Shown here one piece after another: positions 29,835-38,800 of a DNA stretch of 64,000 nt (position 1 is its first letter; each line of letters starts with the position of its first letter). Made by a program: the position numbers and the translations under genes. Source of the DNA: an uncultured Alphaproteobacteria bacterium (GTDB lineage Bacteria; Pseudomonadota; Alphaproteobacteria; Rhodobacterales; Rhodobacteraceae); assembly GCA_902581005.1 (NCBI GenBank), contig CACHMT010000002.1:1-64000 (forward strand), in the 5' to 3' direction. The notes beneath the pieces were generated by a model, which was given only the letters and a program-made list of their open reading frames with translations, ran no database searches and was not told the DNA's origin.

Positions 29835-31094
29835 CTAATTAAGTTTTCCCACCACTAAGGATGCATTGGTGCCACCAAACCCGAAAGAGTTTGATAGAGC
29901 CCTATTGACTTTTCTTTCCCGAGCATGCTTTGGAACTAAATCGATTTTAGTATCAACAGCTGGTTTTTCAAGGTTTATAGTTGGTGGAACAACTTGATCT
30001 CGGATTGATAATATTGAAAAAATAGCTTCTACTGAGCCAGCAGCTCCTAATAAGTGACCAATTGATGATTTTGTAGAGGACATGGATATTTTGTTTGCAT
30101 AATTCATAGCTAGAGACTCGACTGCACCTAATTCTATGGTATCAGCCATAGTAGACGTTCCGTGCGCATTAATGTAGTCAATATCAGAAATATTTGATTG
30201 ACTACTTTTGAGAGCTGCACTCATTGATCTTTTGCCACCGTCTCCATCTGGCGGAGGAGCAGTTATATGGTATGCGTCTCCAGTCAGACCATAACCCAAA
30301 ACCTCACAGTATATATTAGCATCTCTTTTTTTTGCATGCTCAAGCTCTTCTAGAACCACTATACCTGCACCCTCTCCCATAACAAAGCCATCTCTATCCA
30401 TGTCATATGGCCTACTTGCAATACTTGGATCTTCTCCAAATTTTGTAGATAAAGCCTTACATGCATTGAATCCAGCTATCCCTAGTTCTGTTATAGGGCT
30501 TTCAGCTCCACCCGCTATCATTACATCAGCTTCTCCAGATTTAATAAATCTAGCTGCATCACCGATAGCATGCGCACCCGTTGAACACGCTGTTACTACA
30601 GAATGATTGGGGCCTTTAAAACCGTATCTTATTGAGACCTGTCCAGAAATCAAATTGATCAACGCTCCAGGGATAAAGAAGGGTGAAACTCTCCTTGGAC
30701 CCTTATCTTTGATCAAATTAGCAGTATCTCCTATAGATTGGAGGCCACCTATACCAGAGCCTATCATTACCCCGGTTCGAAGTAAGTCTTCCTCTCTATC
30801 AGGGGTCCACCCTGCGTCTTTTACAGCTTGATCAGCCGCGCAAACACCATAGAGAATGAAGTCATCAACTTTCCTTCTATCTTTTAAACTCATCCACTCA
30901 TCGGGATTAAATTTTTCCTCTGAGTCATCACCAAAAGGAATTTCACAAGCATAACTCGTAGGATAATCCGATGGGTCAAATTTAGTAATCTTCGTTGCTG
31001 ATGAGACCCCTTTTAACAGTCTATGCCAGACTAATTCAACACCACATCCAAGGGGTGTCAATAATCCCATTCCGGTTACTACAACTCGTCTCAT
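29835..31094 (-). CDS. fabF: 3-oxoacyl-[acyl-carrier-protein] synthase II
   Basis: Condenses malonyl-ACP with acyl-ACP in fatty acid elongation. The 419-residue sequence has the thiolase fold with the nucleophile cysteine in VVTACSTGAHAIG and the catalytic histidines in YINAHGTSTMADT and SSIGHLLGAAGSVE; the C-terminal SNSFGFGGTNASLV is also standard. AGAAAAG precedes the ATG. It follows acpP by 39 bases and should be co-transcribed with it. Confidence 0.97.
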   Translation of the reverse strand: MRRVVVTGMGLLTPLGCGVELVWHRLLKGVSSATKITKFDPSDYPTSYACEIPFGDDSEEKFNPDEWMSLKDRRKVDDFILYGVCAADQAVKDAGWTPDREEDLLRTGVMIGSGIGGLQSIGDTANLIKDKGPRRVSPFFIPGALINLISGQVSIRYGFKGPNHSVVTACSTGAHAIGDAARFIKSGEADVMIAGGAESPITELGIAGFNACKALSTKFGEDPSIASRPYDMDRDGFVMGEGAGIVVLEELEHAKKRDANIYCEVLGYGLTGDAYHITAPPPDGDGGKRSMSAALKSSQSNISDIDYINAHGTSTMADTIELGAVESLAMNYANKISMSSTKSSIGHLLGAAGSVEAIFSILSIRDQVVPPTINLEKPAVDTKIDLVPKHARERKVNRALSNSFGFGGTNASLVVGKLN

Positions 31095-31133
31095 GCTTTT
31101 CTAAATAATATGGTGCTCCGAATTAAAGGCACC

Positions 31134-31367
31134 CTAAGAGTTTTCTTCGATGAACTTCACAGCATCACCTACAGTCTGGATAGTTTCGGCTGCATCATCT
31201 GGAATTTCTATACCAAATTCTTCCTCAAAAGCCATCACCAGCTCCACTGTGTCAAGGCTATCCGCGCCCAAATCATCTATAAAAGAAGAACTATCTGATA
31301 TCGAGCCTTCTTCTACACTTAAATGCTCTACAACTATTTTTTTAACTCTATCTACAACATCACTCAT
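31134..31367 (-). CDS. acpP: Acyl carrier protein
   Basis: A 77-residue acidic four-helix protein that carries growing acyl chains. The phosphopantetheine attachment serine is S37 in [21 protein letters not shown]. The ATG has an ideal AGGAGG ribosome site five bases upstream, in keeping with very high expression. A 148-base gap separates it from fabG, long for this window, and holds a hairpin, so it probably has its own promoter. Confidence 0.97.
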   Translation of the reverse strand: MSDVVDRVKKIVVEHLSVEEGSISDSSSFIDDLGADSLDTVELVMAFEEEFGIEIPDDAAETIQTVGDAVKFIEENS

Positions 31368-31414
31368 ATTAACCTCCTCATCATCTTACACATTTTTTGG
31401 CCTGTTTTCTGTTA

Positions 31415-31433
31415 CGAAAATAGTCAATTTTCG
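31415..31433 (-). promoter_or_regulatory. Palindromic element in the acpP leader
   Basis: CGAAAAT and ATTTTCG form a perfect 7-base inverted repeat around a 5-base spacer, centred about 57 bases upstream of the acpP ATG in the only sizeable gap of the fab block. It could be an operator or a leader hairpin. It is not followed by a T run on the minus strand, so a terminator after fabG is less likely. No regulator is assigned. Confidence 0.3.
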
Positions 31434-31515
31434 ACAATTTTTTTCTTTTATACATAATTATGAAAACAAGCAATACTTATCTGGAAAATTTTGGAGTAAG
31501 ATAGATAAAAACTCT

Positions 31516-32259
31516 CTATGCTAGGAAAAGGCCTCCATTAACGTGTATGTTCTGCCCTGTAATGTAGCTTGCTTCATTAGTCACAAGAAATAACACCAAA
31601 GCTGATACATCATCACCAGTCCCCATCCTGCCTATCGGAATCCTTTCAGTAATTTTCAACTTTTGGTCATCAGTTAACTTAGCAGTCATCGCTGTATCAA
31701 TAAAACCTGGTGATATGCAGTTGACTGTAACGCCTCGTGTTGCAACTTCTAATGCCATTGATTTAGTTAGTCCATTCAATGCACCTTTAGCGGCCACATA
31801 ATTGCTTTGCCCTGGGTTACCCGTTGACGCAACCACAGACGAAATATTTACTATTCTCCCCCATTTATTTTTTATCATCCCTCGAATGAACTTTCTGCAA
31901 ATTACCATCGATGCATCGAGATTAATTGCAAAAACCTTATCCCAAGCATTATCACTCATTCTCATAAATAGATTATCTTCAGTAACACCCGCATTATTAA
32001 CAATTATGCTAATTCCTCCATATTTCTCAATTATTAAGTCACAAAATTTACTTACATTTTCTCTTTCACTTAAATCAATGGAAAAATAGGTAATATTCTC
32101 TCTAGTTGGAAGTTCATTTCGCAATTTGGATATTTTCTCTTCAGAAGAACCAACAAGAAAGAGATTAGCTTTTGTTAAAGCAAATGCCTTGGATAAGCTA
32201 GTTCCTATTCCTCCAGATGCACCTGTAATTAGAATATTTAAGTTTTCCATATTATTCAT
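31516..32259 (-). CDS. fabG: 3-oxoacyl-[acyl-carrier-protein] reductase
   Basis: NADPH-dependent SDR of 247 residues that reduces the 3-keto group in fatty acid elongation. It has ITGASGGIGTSLS (cofactor loop), NNAGVTEDNLFMRM, and the catalytic S and YxxxK in NISSVVAS and SNYVAAKGALNGLTKS, plus CISPGFIDTAMT. GGAGA lies six bases before the ATG at 32259, which overlaps fabD by 8 bases. The context next to acpP and fabD fixes the role. Confidence 0.96.
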   Translation of the reverse strand: MNNMENLNILITGASGGIGTSLSKAFALTKANLFLVGSSEEKISKLRNELPTRENITYFSIDLSERENVSKFCDLIIEKYGGISIIVNNAGVTEDNLFMRMSDNAWDKVFAINLDASMVICRKFIRGMIKNKWGRIVNISSVVASTGNPGQSNYVAAKGALNGLTKSMALEVATRGVTVNCISPGFIDTAMTAKLTDDQKLKITERIPIGRMGTGDDVSALVLFLVTNEASYITGQNIHVNGGLFLA

Positions 32260-33199
32260 TTATTATCTCCAAAGCTTGATCGATCTGAGGAGCCAGGCCT
32301 ACTGAAAGGACATTTGCATTAGGAATAGTTCTTTTCACCGTACTGGCCAATACTTTACCTGGACCTATTTCAAAAAAGTTCTTTATACCATATCCTTCTG
32401 CCATCTTTATTAAACTCTCTCGCCATCTTACTGTTCCACAAATCTGTTTGACTAACCTATCCACTAACCCTTCAGTTGAATCTAATATACTTAAATCAAC
32501 ATTCTGAACAATTGGAACTATTGGATTCGAAAAATTTATCTTTCTCAATTCAGCTTCCATTGTCAAAGCAGCTGGTTTCATAAGAGGAGAGTGAAAAGGG
32601 GCAGACACCGGGAGGTTTATAATTCTCTTGACGTTTTTTTGTTTTAAAAAAGCGGAGAACTTTTCTACTTCTTTCTTTTCACCGGAAATAACCACTTGTG
32701 AAGGATCGTTGTCGTTTGCAACTTGGATCAAATGGCTGTCAGATTTACTTGTGATTATAAACTCGTTTACAACTTCATTAGTCAAGCCCAAAACAGCCGC
32801 CATTGAACCATTACCTTCAGGGACCGCTCTCTGCATAGCTATACCCCTTTTTCTTAATACTATGGCAGTATCCGTTAGAGAAATTACCCCTGAGGCGCAG
32901 AGGGCACTATATTCACCTAATGAGTGCCCAGCCAAAAGATCAATTGCTTTAAGATCCAGCCCATTGGATGACATGACCCTCAAAATTGCAATAGAAACTG
33001 CCATAATGGCGGGTTGAGCATTTTTTGTTAATGTTAATTCTTCAATCTCGCCTTGAAACATCAATGCCGACAGTTTTTCTCCGAGAGCTTCATCAACTTC
33101 CGAAAATACATCTTTGGCCACCTCAAACTGGCTTGCTAATTCTTGACCCATACCTATAAATTGTGACCCTTGCCCTGGAAACAAAAAAGCTTTTTTCAT
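32252..33199 (-). CDS. fabD: Malonyl CoA-acyl carrier protein transacylase
   Basis: Transfers malonyl from CoA to ACP. The N-terminal FLFPGQGSQFIGMGQEL, the nucleophile S93 in AGHSLGEYSALCAS and the histidine in VSAPFHSPLMKPA are diagnostic. The ATG at 33199 is chosen because GAGGAAAAG lies just upstream and the conserved N-terminus starts there; an in-frame ATG eight codons earlier (33223) lacks support. It is the first gene of fabD-fabG-acpP-fabF-mltG and is divergent from rpsF. Confidence 0.96.
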   Translation of the reverse strand: MKKAFLFPGQGSQFIGMGQELASQFEVAKDVFSEVDEALGEKLSALMFQGEIEELTLTKNAQPAIMAVSIAILRVMSSNGLDLKAIDLLAGHSLGEYSALCASGVISLTDTAIVLRKRGIAMQRAVPEGNGSMAAVLGLTNEVVNEFIITSKSDSHLIQVANDNDPSQVVISGEKKEVEKFSAFLKQKNVKRIINLPVSAPFHSPLMKPAALTMEAELRKINFSNPIVPIVQNVDLSILDSTEGLVDRLVKQICGTVRWRESLIKMAEGYGIKNFFEIGPGKVLASTVKRTIPNANVLSVGLAPQIDQALEIINE

Positions 33200-33282
33200 A
33201 TTCTTTTCCTCGTATTCGTCCATAGAAGAAGTACTTTGTGATTATGTTTATACGAAAAAAATCATTTAAACAATGCAACTGT

Positions 33283-33312
33283 TTGCTTGCTTTTTTATTT
33301 TTGCTGTATATA
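33283..33312 (+). promoter_or_regulatory. Candidate promoter of the rpsF operon
   Basis: TTGCTT (33283-33288) and TATATA (33307-33312) are 18 bases apart in the divergent fabD/rpsF gap, leaving a leader of about 25-30 bases before the rpsF ATG with AAGGA at 33335. Plausible on position and spacing only. Confidence 0.4.
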
Positions 33313-33345
33313 ACGATTTTTACCAACAATTTTTAAGGAATTTGA

Positions 33346-33693
33346 ATGCCCAATTACGAACATGTGTTTATTTGCAGACAAGATTTAACGTCTGTGCAAG
33401 CTGAGACTTTGGCCGAAGAATTTAAAGGTACGCTTACCGAGAATGGTGGAAAAGTAATTGAAAGTGAATATTGGGGATTAAGATCAATAGCTTACAGAAT
33501 GAATAAAAATAGGAAGGGTCATTATTTTATGTTTAAATCAAATAGTGATACAAAAGCAGTAGCTGAAATGGAGCGTTTAATGAACATCCATGAGGATATT
33601 ATGAGATTTTTAACTGTTAAGGTAAAAGAGCACAAAGATGGTCATTCAATCATGATGAACAGTAAGGCTAAAGATGAAGAAGAGAGGATTTGA
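33346..33693 (+). CDS. rpsF: 30S ribosomal protein S6
   Basis: 115 residues. The N-terminus PNYEHVFICRQDL, the strand ESEYWGLRSIAYRMNKNRKGHY and LMNIHEDIMRFLTVKV match S6, which binds S18 on the 30S platform. The C-terminal tail is lysine- and glutamate-rich. AAGGA sits six bases before the ATG. It is followed without a spacer by rpsR, the usual S6-S18-L9 order. Confidence 0.97.
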   Translation: MPNYEHVFICRQDLTSVQAETLAEEFKGTLTENGGKVIESEYWGLRSIAYRMNKNRKGHYFMFKSNSDTKAVAEMERLMNIHEDIMRFLTVKVKEHKDGHSIMMNSKAKDEEERI

Positions 33694-33963
33694 TTGAATA
33701 TGGAAAAAAGATATAATGACAGAAGGTCTCAAAACAACAACAACAAACACTACTTTAGGCGTCAAAAAAGCTGCCCGTTCTCCGAAAAAGGCGCACAACC
33801 TATTGACTACAAGGATGTAAGGACCCTTCAAAAATTTATATCAGAGAGAGGGAAAATCATACCGTCAAGAATTACTGCGGTTTCAACTAAGAAACAAAGA
33901 GAACTCGCAATCGCAATAAAACGAGCCAGATTTCTAGGCTTGTTGCCTTACGCAGTTAAATAG
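33694..33963 (+). CDS. rpsR: 30S ribosomal protein S18
   Basis: 89 residues or fewer. [20 protein letters not shown] and the RNA-binding [20 protein letters not shown] plus [12 protein letters not shown] define S18. Two starts compete: TTG at 33694, six bases from an AGAGAGG ribosome site and abutting the rpsF stop, and ATG at 33700, twelve bases from it. The longer form is listed. The N-terminus is asparagine-rich. Confidence 0.95.
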   Translation: MNMEKRYNDRRSQNNNNKHYFRRQKSCPFSEKGAQPIDYKDVRTLQKFISERGKIIPSRITAVSTKKQRELAIAIKRARFLGLLPYAVK

Positions 33964-33971
33964 GCCTTAGT

Positions 33972-34604
33972 ATGGAAATTATATTACTCCAAAAGATTAA
34001 TAAACTAGGAAATATAGGTGATACAGTTGAAGTAAAGCCAGGATTTGGTAGAAACTTCCTTATACCTACTGGTAAAGCTTTGAGAGCAACAAAAGAAAAC
34101 AAAGTATTTTTTGAAACGACAAAGGCGAATTTGCTAGAGAAAAATAAGGAAGAGATTGAAAAAGCAGAAAAATTACGAGCGGAAGTAGAAGCTTTGAATT
34201 TGATGGTTGTTAGGTCAGCATCTGATACGGGAATATTGTATGGGTCGGTTACTACAAGAGATATAGCAAACCTGATTGGTGAAAATGGCATAACACTAAG
34301 CAGAAAACAAATAGCCTTAGACAAACCTATAAAAGAATTAGGTTTATACGACATGAGTGTAATTTTGCATCCTGAAGTTGAAAGCAAAATAAAATTGAAA
34401 GTGGTACGAAGCTTAGGAGACACGACATTGGATATAGAAGACGAAAAGGGTGCAGATAACGGCTCCGATGAAGTTGATGCAAAGCTTAATGAAAGTCTAC
34501 TTGAAGATGGTGTTTCACTGAATACTGAAGAGGCTATCTCTGAAGAAGTAAAAGATGAAACTAACACTGAAAATAAATCACCCGAGCAAAGCGGAACAGA
34601 ATAA
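33972..34604 (+). CDS. rplI: 50S ribosomal protein L9 with long acidic tail
   Basis: 210 residues against about 150 in E. coli. The N-terminal domain begins MEIILLQKINKLGNIGDTVE and has PGFGRNFLIPTGKALRAT; the C-terminal domain has GILYGSVTTRDIANLI and the linker helix lies between. After about residue 150 a strongly acidic tail (rich in E, D, N and S) extends to the end. Longer L9 proteins are known in alphaproteobacteria, but the tail's role is unknown. Third gene of the ribosomal operon, 8 bases after rpsR. Confidence 0.95.
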   Translation: MEIILLQKINKLGNIGDTVEVKPGFGRNFLIPTGKALRATKENKVFFETTKANLLEKNKEEIEKAEKLRAEVEALNLMVVRSASDTGILYGSVTTRDIANLIGENGITLSRKQIALDKPIKELGLYDMSVILHPEVESKIKLKVVRSLGDTTLDIEDEKGADNGSDEVDAKLNESLLEDGVSLNTEEAISEEVKDETNTENKSPEQSGTE

Positions 34605-34723
34605 GCCGCTAACCAACAACCCGTACAACATCAAAAAAGCTAACACCATAAAATAAGCGATTGTGGGCATAATTAACTTGGTGAAAAAAAAAGAGTTAGT
34701 ATATACTAGCGACGGTGAGACCT

Positions 34724-36172
34724 ATGGATAATGTTAAACTTGATCAAACGGCGGATGTAGATAAATCTTCCACTTTTAATCTTGAAGCCGAGCAAGCTCT
34801 GATAGGTTTGCTGTTAGTAAATAGCGAAGTTTTAGGGGAGATTGAGTCAATTATTGATGAAGATCATTTCTACGATGGAATAAATAAAAAAATATTCACC
34901 CATATTGCATCTAGAACAAAAAAAGGGCTGATTGTCTCACCTATCACTTTAAAACCATATTTAGATTCAGACGAAGATTTCCAGGATATAGACGTTCCTT
35001 CTTTGCTTACTGAGTTATCCGCGATGGCTATAAGCGCCTATGCAGCAAAAGACTATGCAAATGCTTTATTTGATCTAGCAGTTAGAAGAAAACTCGTTGA
35101 TATTGGAAACGAAATAATTCTTAACGCAAAAAAGATAACAGAGGACACAGTCCCTGCTCAACTTATAACAAAAGCAGAACAATCTCTTTATGATGTGGCA
35201 TCAAATGGTACTCAATCAAAAAGCTTCGAGCCTCTTGTGAAGGCTGCAACTGAAGCAATAGAATTGGCTAATAGAGCTTTCGACTCGGATATACAAGGCG
35301 TATCGGGTATACCTTCTGGATTTATTGATATTGACAAAAAATTGGGAGGGTTACAAAACTCAGATCTAATAATTCTTGCAGGAAGACCATCTATGGGAAA
35401 AACCGCTTTGGCAACAAATATTGCCTATAATGCCTCGATCGCGAATTATAAGAAATATGGCAAAGCGTCTAGTGTTGGCTTCTTTTCACTTGAAATGTCG
35501 TCAGCGCAGCTTGCTACAAGAATTTTATCTGATATAAGCAAAATTCCTTCAGAACAGATTAGAAGAGGTGAGCTATCCGAAAATGAATTTAATCAGTTCG
35601 TGGATGCTGCTCGATCACTGGATCAAAGTAAATTTTTTATAGATGATACCCCAGCACTTCTAATATCAAGTATAGCATCTAAAGCCAGACGGCTAAAAAG
35701 AACACATGGCCTCGACTTTTTGATCATAGATTATCTTCAATTAATACGAGCGTCTTCAAATAGAGAAAACAGAGTTAATGAAATTGCTGAAATTACTCAA
35801 GGGCTTAAGGCAATTGCAAAAGAATTGAATATACCAGTCTTAGCTTTATCTCAACTCTCTCGGCAAGTGGAAAATAGAGATGATAAAAGACCTCAGCTTG
35901 CAGATTTAAGGGAGAGTGGTTCTATTGAACAAGATGCTGATGTTGTTTTATTTATATTTCGAGAAGAGTATTATAAAGAGAGGGAAAAGCCAGGTGATCA
36001 AGACCTTGATGCGCTTATAAAGTGGCAAGAGGAAATGGAACAAATTCATGGAAAAGCAGAATTAATAATTGGAAAGCAACGCCACGGTCCAGTTGGTACA
36101 GTTGATTTAGCTTTTGACGGACGTTTTACACGATTTGGTAATTTGGCAAAGAGCCATCAAACCAAAAATTGA
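34724..36172 (+). CDS. dnaB: Replicative DNA helicase
   Basis: Hexameric helicase that unwinds DNA at the fork. The N-terminal primase-interacting domain (LEAEQALIGLLLVNSEVLGEI) is followed by a RecA-like domain with IILAGRPSMGKTALATN (Walker A), FFSLEMSSAQLATRIL, FLIIDYLQLI (Walker B) and LADLRESGSIEQDADVV. The ATG at 34724 (482 residues) is preferred, with GGTGAG upstream; a GTG three codons earlier is possible. No intein is seen. Position after rplI and before alr is conserved. Confidence 0.97.
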   Translation: MDNVKLDQTADVDKSSTFNLEAEQALIGLLLVNSEVLGEIESIIDEDHFYDGINKKIFTHIASRTKKGLIVSPITLKPYLDSDEDFQDIDVPSLLTELSAMAISAYAAKDYANALFDLAVRRKLVDIGNEIILNAKKITEDTVPAQLITKAEQSLYDVASNGTQSKSFEPLVKAATEAIELANRAFDSDIQGVSGIPSGFIDIDKKLGGLQNSDLIILAGRPSMGKTALATNIAYNASIANYKKYGKASSVGFFSLEMSSAQLATRILSDISKIPSEQIRRGELSENEFNQFVDAARSLDQSKFFIDDTPALLISSIASKARRLKRTHGLDFLIIDYLQLIRASSNRENRVNEIAEITQGLKAIAKELNIPVLALSQLSRQVENRDDKRPQLADLRESGSIEQDADVVLFIFREEYYKEREKPGDQDLDALIKWQEEMEQIHGKAELIIGKQRHGPVGTVDLAFDGRFTRFGNLAKSHQTKN

Positions 36173-36187
36173 GATTTAGGATAATAA

Positions 36188-37228
36188 TTGTCTCCTGAAC
36201 TTCATATTAGTCTTTCCAATTTACAAAGTAACATCCAATTTTTTCAAAGAATGATAACAAAAAATACTGAATTATCGGCTGTTGTTAAATCAGACGCTTA
36301 TGGCTTAGGCATAGCGAAAATAGTCCCTGAAATCGAGCGGTGTGGCGTAAGAAGTTTTTTTACAGCTACTATTTCTGAAGCAATAAAGGTAAGGAGATAC
36401 TCACGCGCTTCTGAAATATTCACTTTAAATGGATTTGATTTTCTGAAATCTAATCTTTATAGAGAACATAATATAACTCCTATCATTAATAACATTCTAG
36501 AAGCCCAAAAGTTTATTGAAATTTTTAATCAAACGCAAAAGGTTGCCATTCAATTAAACACTGGTATGAACCGCTTGGGACTGGATAAACAATCTCTTTT
36601 AAAGAATATCGATATAATAAAATTACTACCGTTGAATTTAATTTTGTCTCATTTAGCTTGTGCAGACGATACATCCAATAAAGAAAACACAGCGCAAAAA
36701 GACCTATTTATAAATTTATGTCAAACTCTACCTAACATCCGTCAAAGTCTCTCAGCAAGCCATGGAGCCTTATTAGGCAACGATTTTCATTTTGATATGG
36801 TCAGACCAGGTATTGGGTTATACGGTGGAATTAGGAATAATGAATTGAAAGAAGTTATTCAAATAAAGGTTCCAGTTCTTCAAGACTTTATAATAGATAA
36901 AAACATGCAAGTTGGTTATAACTTTACATACAAAGCTAAACATAAGATAAAAGCTGCTACTCTAGCAATGGGATACGCAGACGGTTTACCGAGAACGCTT
37001 AGTAATATAGGTAAGTTATTTTATGAAAACATACCATGCCCCATAATAGGTCGAATTTCTATGGATCTAGTCACGGTAGATATTTCAAATTTACCCAAAA
37101 CCCCTAAATATCTTTGTGTATTTTCACCTGAATATCAAGTTGATGATTTTGCGAAAGACTGTAGAACCATTAGCCATGAAGTGCTAGTGAATTTGGGCGA
37201 AAGAGTTACTAGAGTTTACTCTAAATAG
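36188..37228 (+). CDS. alr: Alanine racemase
   Basis: PLP enzyme making D-alanine for peptidoglycan. The PLP lysine is K34 in SAVVKSDAYGLG (family consensus A-V-V-K-A-N-A-Y-G-H-G, so N and H are replaced). VGYNFTYKA (tyrosines 244 and 248) and IGRISMDLVTVDIS hold the second-subunit catalytic region. 346 residues. The TTG start is supported by AGGA six bases upstream and by alignment to the conserved N-terminus. It follows dnaB by 15 bases. Confidence 0.93.
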   Translation: MSPELHISLSNLQSNIQFFQRMITKNTELSAVVKSDAYGLGIAKIVPEIERCGVRSFFTATISEAIKVRRYSRASEIFTLNGFDFLKSNLYREHNITPIINNILEAQKFIEIFNQTQKVAIQLNTGMNRLGLDKQSLLKNIDIIKLLPLNLILSHLACADDTSNKENTAQKDLFINLCQTLPNIRQSLSASHGALLGNDFHFDMVRPGIGLYGGIRNNELKEVIQIKVPVLQDFIIDKNMQVGYNFTYKAKHKIKAATLAMGYADGLPRTLSNIGKLFYENIPCPIIGRISMDLVTVDISNLPKTPKYLCVFSPEYQVDDFAKDCRTISHEVLVNLGERVTRVYSK

Positions 37229-37236
37229 GAAATTAT

Positions 37237-38019
37237 ATGAAAATTATTTTTTATATTTCACTCATAGGTAAAACACTTCTAATGTTCTTGACCAAAGTTG
37301 GTATTTTTAGCAGATTTATCTGGAAGATAATATCATATGCACTTAAGGGACCATTCTACGCCAAAACCTTTTTCAATCAACTAATACAAATAGGATTTTT
37401 GTCTTTGCCTGTTGTAGGATTGACTGCTGTTTTTACAGGCGCTGCTTTAGCTCTTCAAATTTATTCTGGAGGAACTCGGTTCAATGCCGAAAGTGTAGTT
37501 CCTTCAATAGTGGCCATTGGTATTTGCAGAGAGCTAGGACCCGTACTATGTGGTTTGATAATGGCGGGTAGGGTCGCTTCGTCAATATCAGCTGAAATAG
37601 GCACAATGAAAGTTACAGAACAGATTGACGCACTGTATACACTTAATGCAAACCCATATAATTTTCTTATTATACCCCGAGTTTTTGCTTGTATTATTTC
37701 CTTACCACTCTTAACACTTACCGGCGATATCCTTGGTATTTTAGGGGGTTTCTTGGTTGGCGTTAGTACTCTTGAATTTAATCCATCTAATTATTTATTA
37801 AATACAATTAAATTCCTAGAATTGGCCGACGTTGTCTCTGGTTTAATAAAAGCCAGTTTCTTCGGGTTAATTATTGGAGTGCTAGGGACATTCCATGGAC
37901 TTAATGCAACAGTTGGTGCACGGGGTGTGGGGACAGCGACTATTAACTCTGTTGTTTGGTCTTCAATCTCTATTCTAGCCGCAAACTATATTTTAACAGA
38001 AGCCTTATTTAATAAATGA
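37237..38019 (+). CDS. mlaE: MlaE-family ABC permease
   Basis: A 260-residue inner-membrane permease of the MlaE/TrgD/PqiA-associated type, with about five to six hydrophobic helices, AVFTGAALALQIYSGG and the EIGTMKVTEQIDAL coupling motif that is characteristic of the family. Such permeases move phospholipids between membranes with an MlaF ATPase and an MCE-domain MlaD. The ATPase gene overlaps by 4 bases (ATGA). AGGA precedes the ATG. An MlaD gene is not adjacent. Confidence 0.85.
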   Translation: MKIIFYISLIGKTLLMFLTKVGIFSRFIWKIISYALKGPFYAKTFFNQLIQIGFLSLPVVGLTAVFTGAALALQIYSGGTRFNAESVVPSIVAIGICRELGPVLCGLIMAGRVASSISAEIGTMKVTEQIDALYTLNANPYNFLIIPRVFACIISLPLLTLTGDILGILGGFLVGVSTLEFNPSNYLLNTIKFLELADVVSGLIKASFFGLIIGVLGTFHGLNATVGARGVGTATINSVVWSSISILAANYILTEALFNK

Positions 38020-38750
38020 TTAAAAAATCAAAAATCGAAGTGAAAAACTTAAATAAGACAATAGATAATAGACAGATTCTAAAGAATATTTCTTTTACAA
38101 TAGAGCCAGAAGAGCATTTGGTCATTATAGGTGGTTCAGGTGCAGGAAAGTCTATGTTGGCAAAGTGCATATTAGGGCTGGAAGATATTAGCTCCGGTTC
38201 AATATTTTTTGATGGCAAATTGATTAGAGAAAATGCTGATAGGCAAAGAATTTTAAATAGGTTGGGTGTTTGTTTTCAAAGTAATGCGCTATTCGATAGC
38301 TATAATACTTGGCAGAACATTGCTTTTAAGAAACTATATAATGAAAAGTCTCCTAACATTTCAAAGCTTAGAAAACTGGCAACTGAAAGGCTAAGAGAGG
38401 TTGGATTGCCTACTAACATAGCTGAAAACTACCCATCTGAGTTGTCTGGAGGAATGCAAAAAAGGGTTGGCATAGCGAGATCAATATTTTCGGAACCAGA
38501 TATTCTCATTTTTGATGAACCTACTACCGGGTTGGACCCAATAATGTCAAAAAAAATAATTTCTTTAATTAGTAAAATTATAAAGGATTCCAAAAAAACC
38601 GCTATTACAATTACTCATGATATTAATTTGGCATTGTTTCTTGCGACGAAGATTATTCTATTAGATGATGGGAAAGTTGAATGGTCTGGAAATCCAAAAC
38701 AGGCTATATTATCCAGAAATAAATTGTTAAAGACATTCTTAAATGGTTAA
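38016..38750 (+). CDS. mlaF: MlaF-family ABC transporter ATPase
   Basis: A 244-residue ABC ATPase with Walker A IIGGSGAGKSMLAKC (39-46), the Q-loop in CFQSNALFDSYNTWQN, the signature LSGGMQKRVGIARS near 143 and Walker B ILIFDEPTTGLDP, followed by the H-loop ITHDI. The LFDSxNTWxN Q-loop context is typical of MlaF rather than of other importers. It pairs with the permease whose stop it overlaps. Substrate (phospholipid) is inferred from the pair. Confidence 0.87.
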   Translation: MIKKSKIEVKNLNKTIDNRQILKNISFTIEPEEHLVIIGGSGAGKSMLAKCILGLEDISSGSIFFDGKLIRENADRQRILNRLGVCFQSNALFDSYNTWQNIAFKKLYNEKSPNISKLRKLATERLREVGLPTNIAENYPSELSGGMQKRVGIARSIFSEPDILIFDEPTTGLDPIMSKKIISLISKIIKDSKKTAITITHDINLALFLATKIILLDDGKVEWSGNPKQAILSRNKLLKTFLNG

Positions 38751-38800
38751 CTTTTTAGAAAGTTTGTCAATTAAATTTCTTTATGTAGGAACCTAAGCTA

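Noticed and set aside
33956-34567. 203-codon minus-strand frame opposite rplI
   Set aside because: Serine-rich antisense shadow of the acidic L9 gene; no start signal or family resemblance.
34678-34707. Promoter-like TTGGTG / TATACT before dnaB
   Set aside because: Spacing is acceptable but the -35 match is poor and the AT-rich setting makes such matches common.
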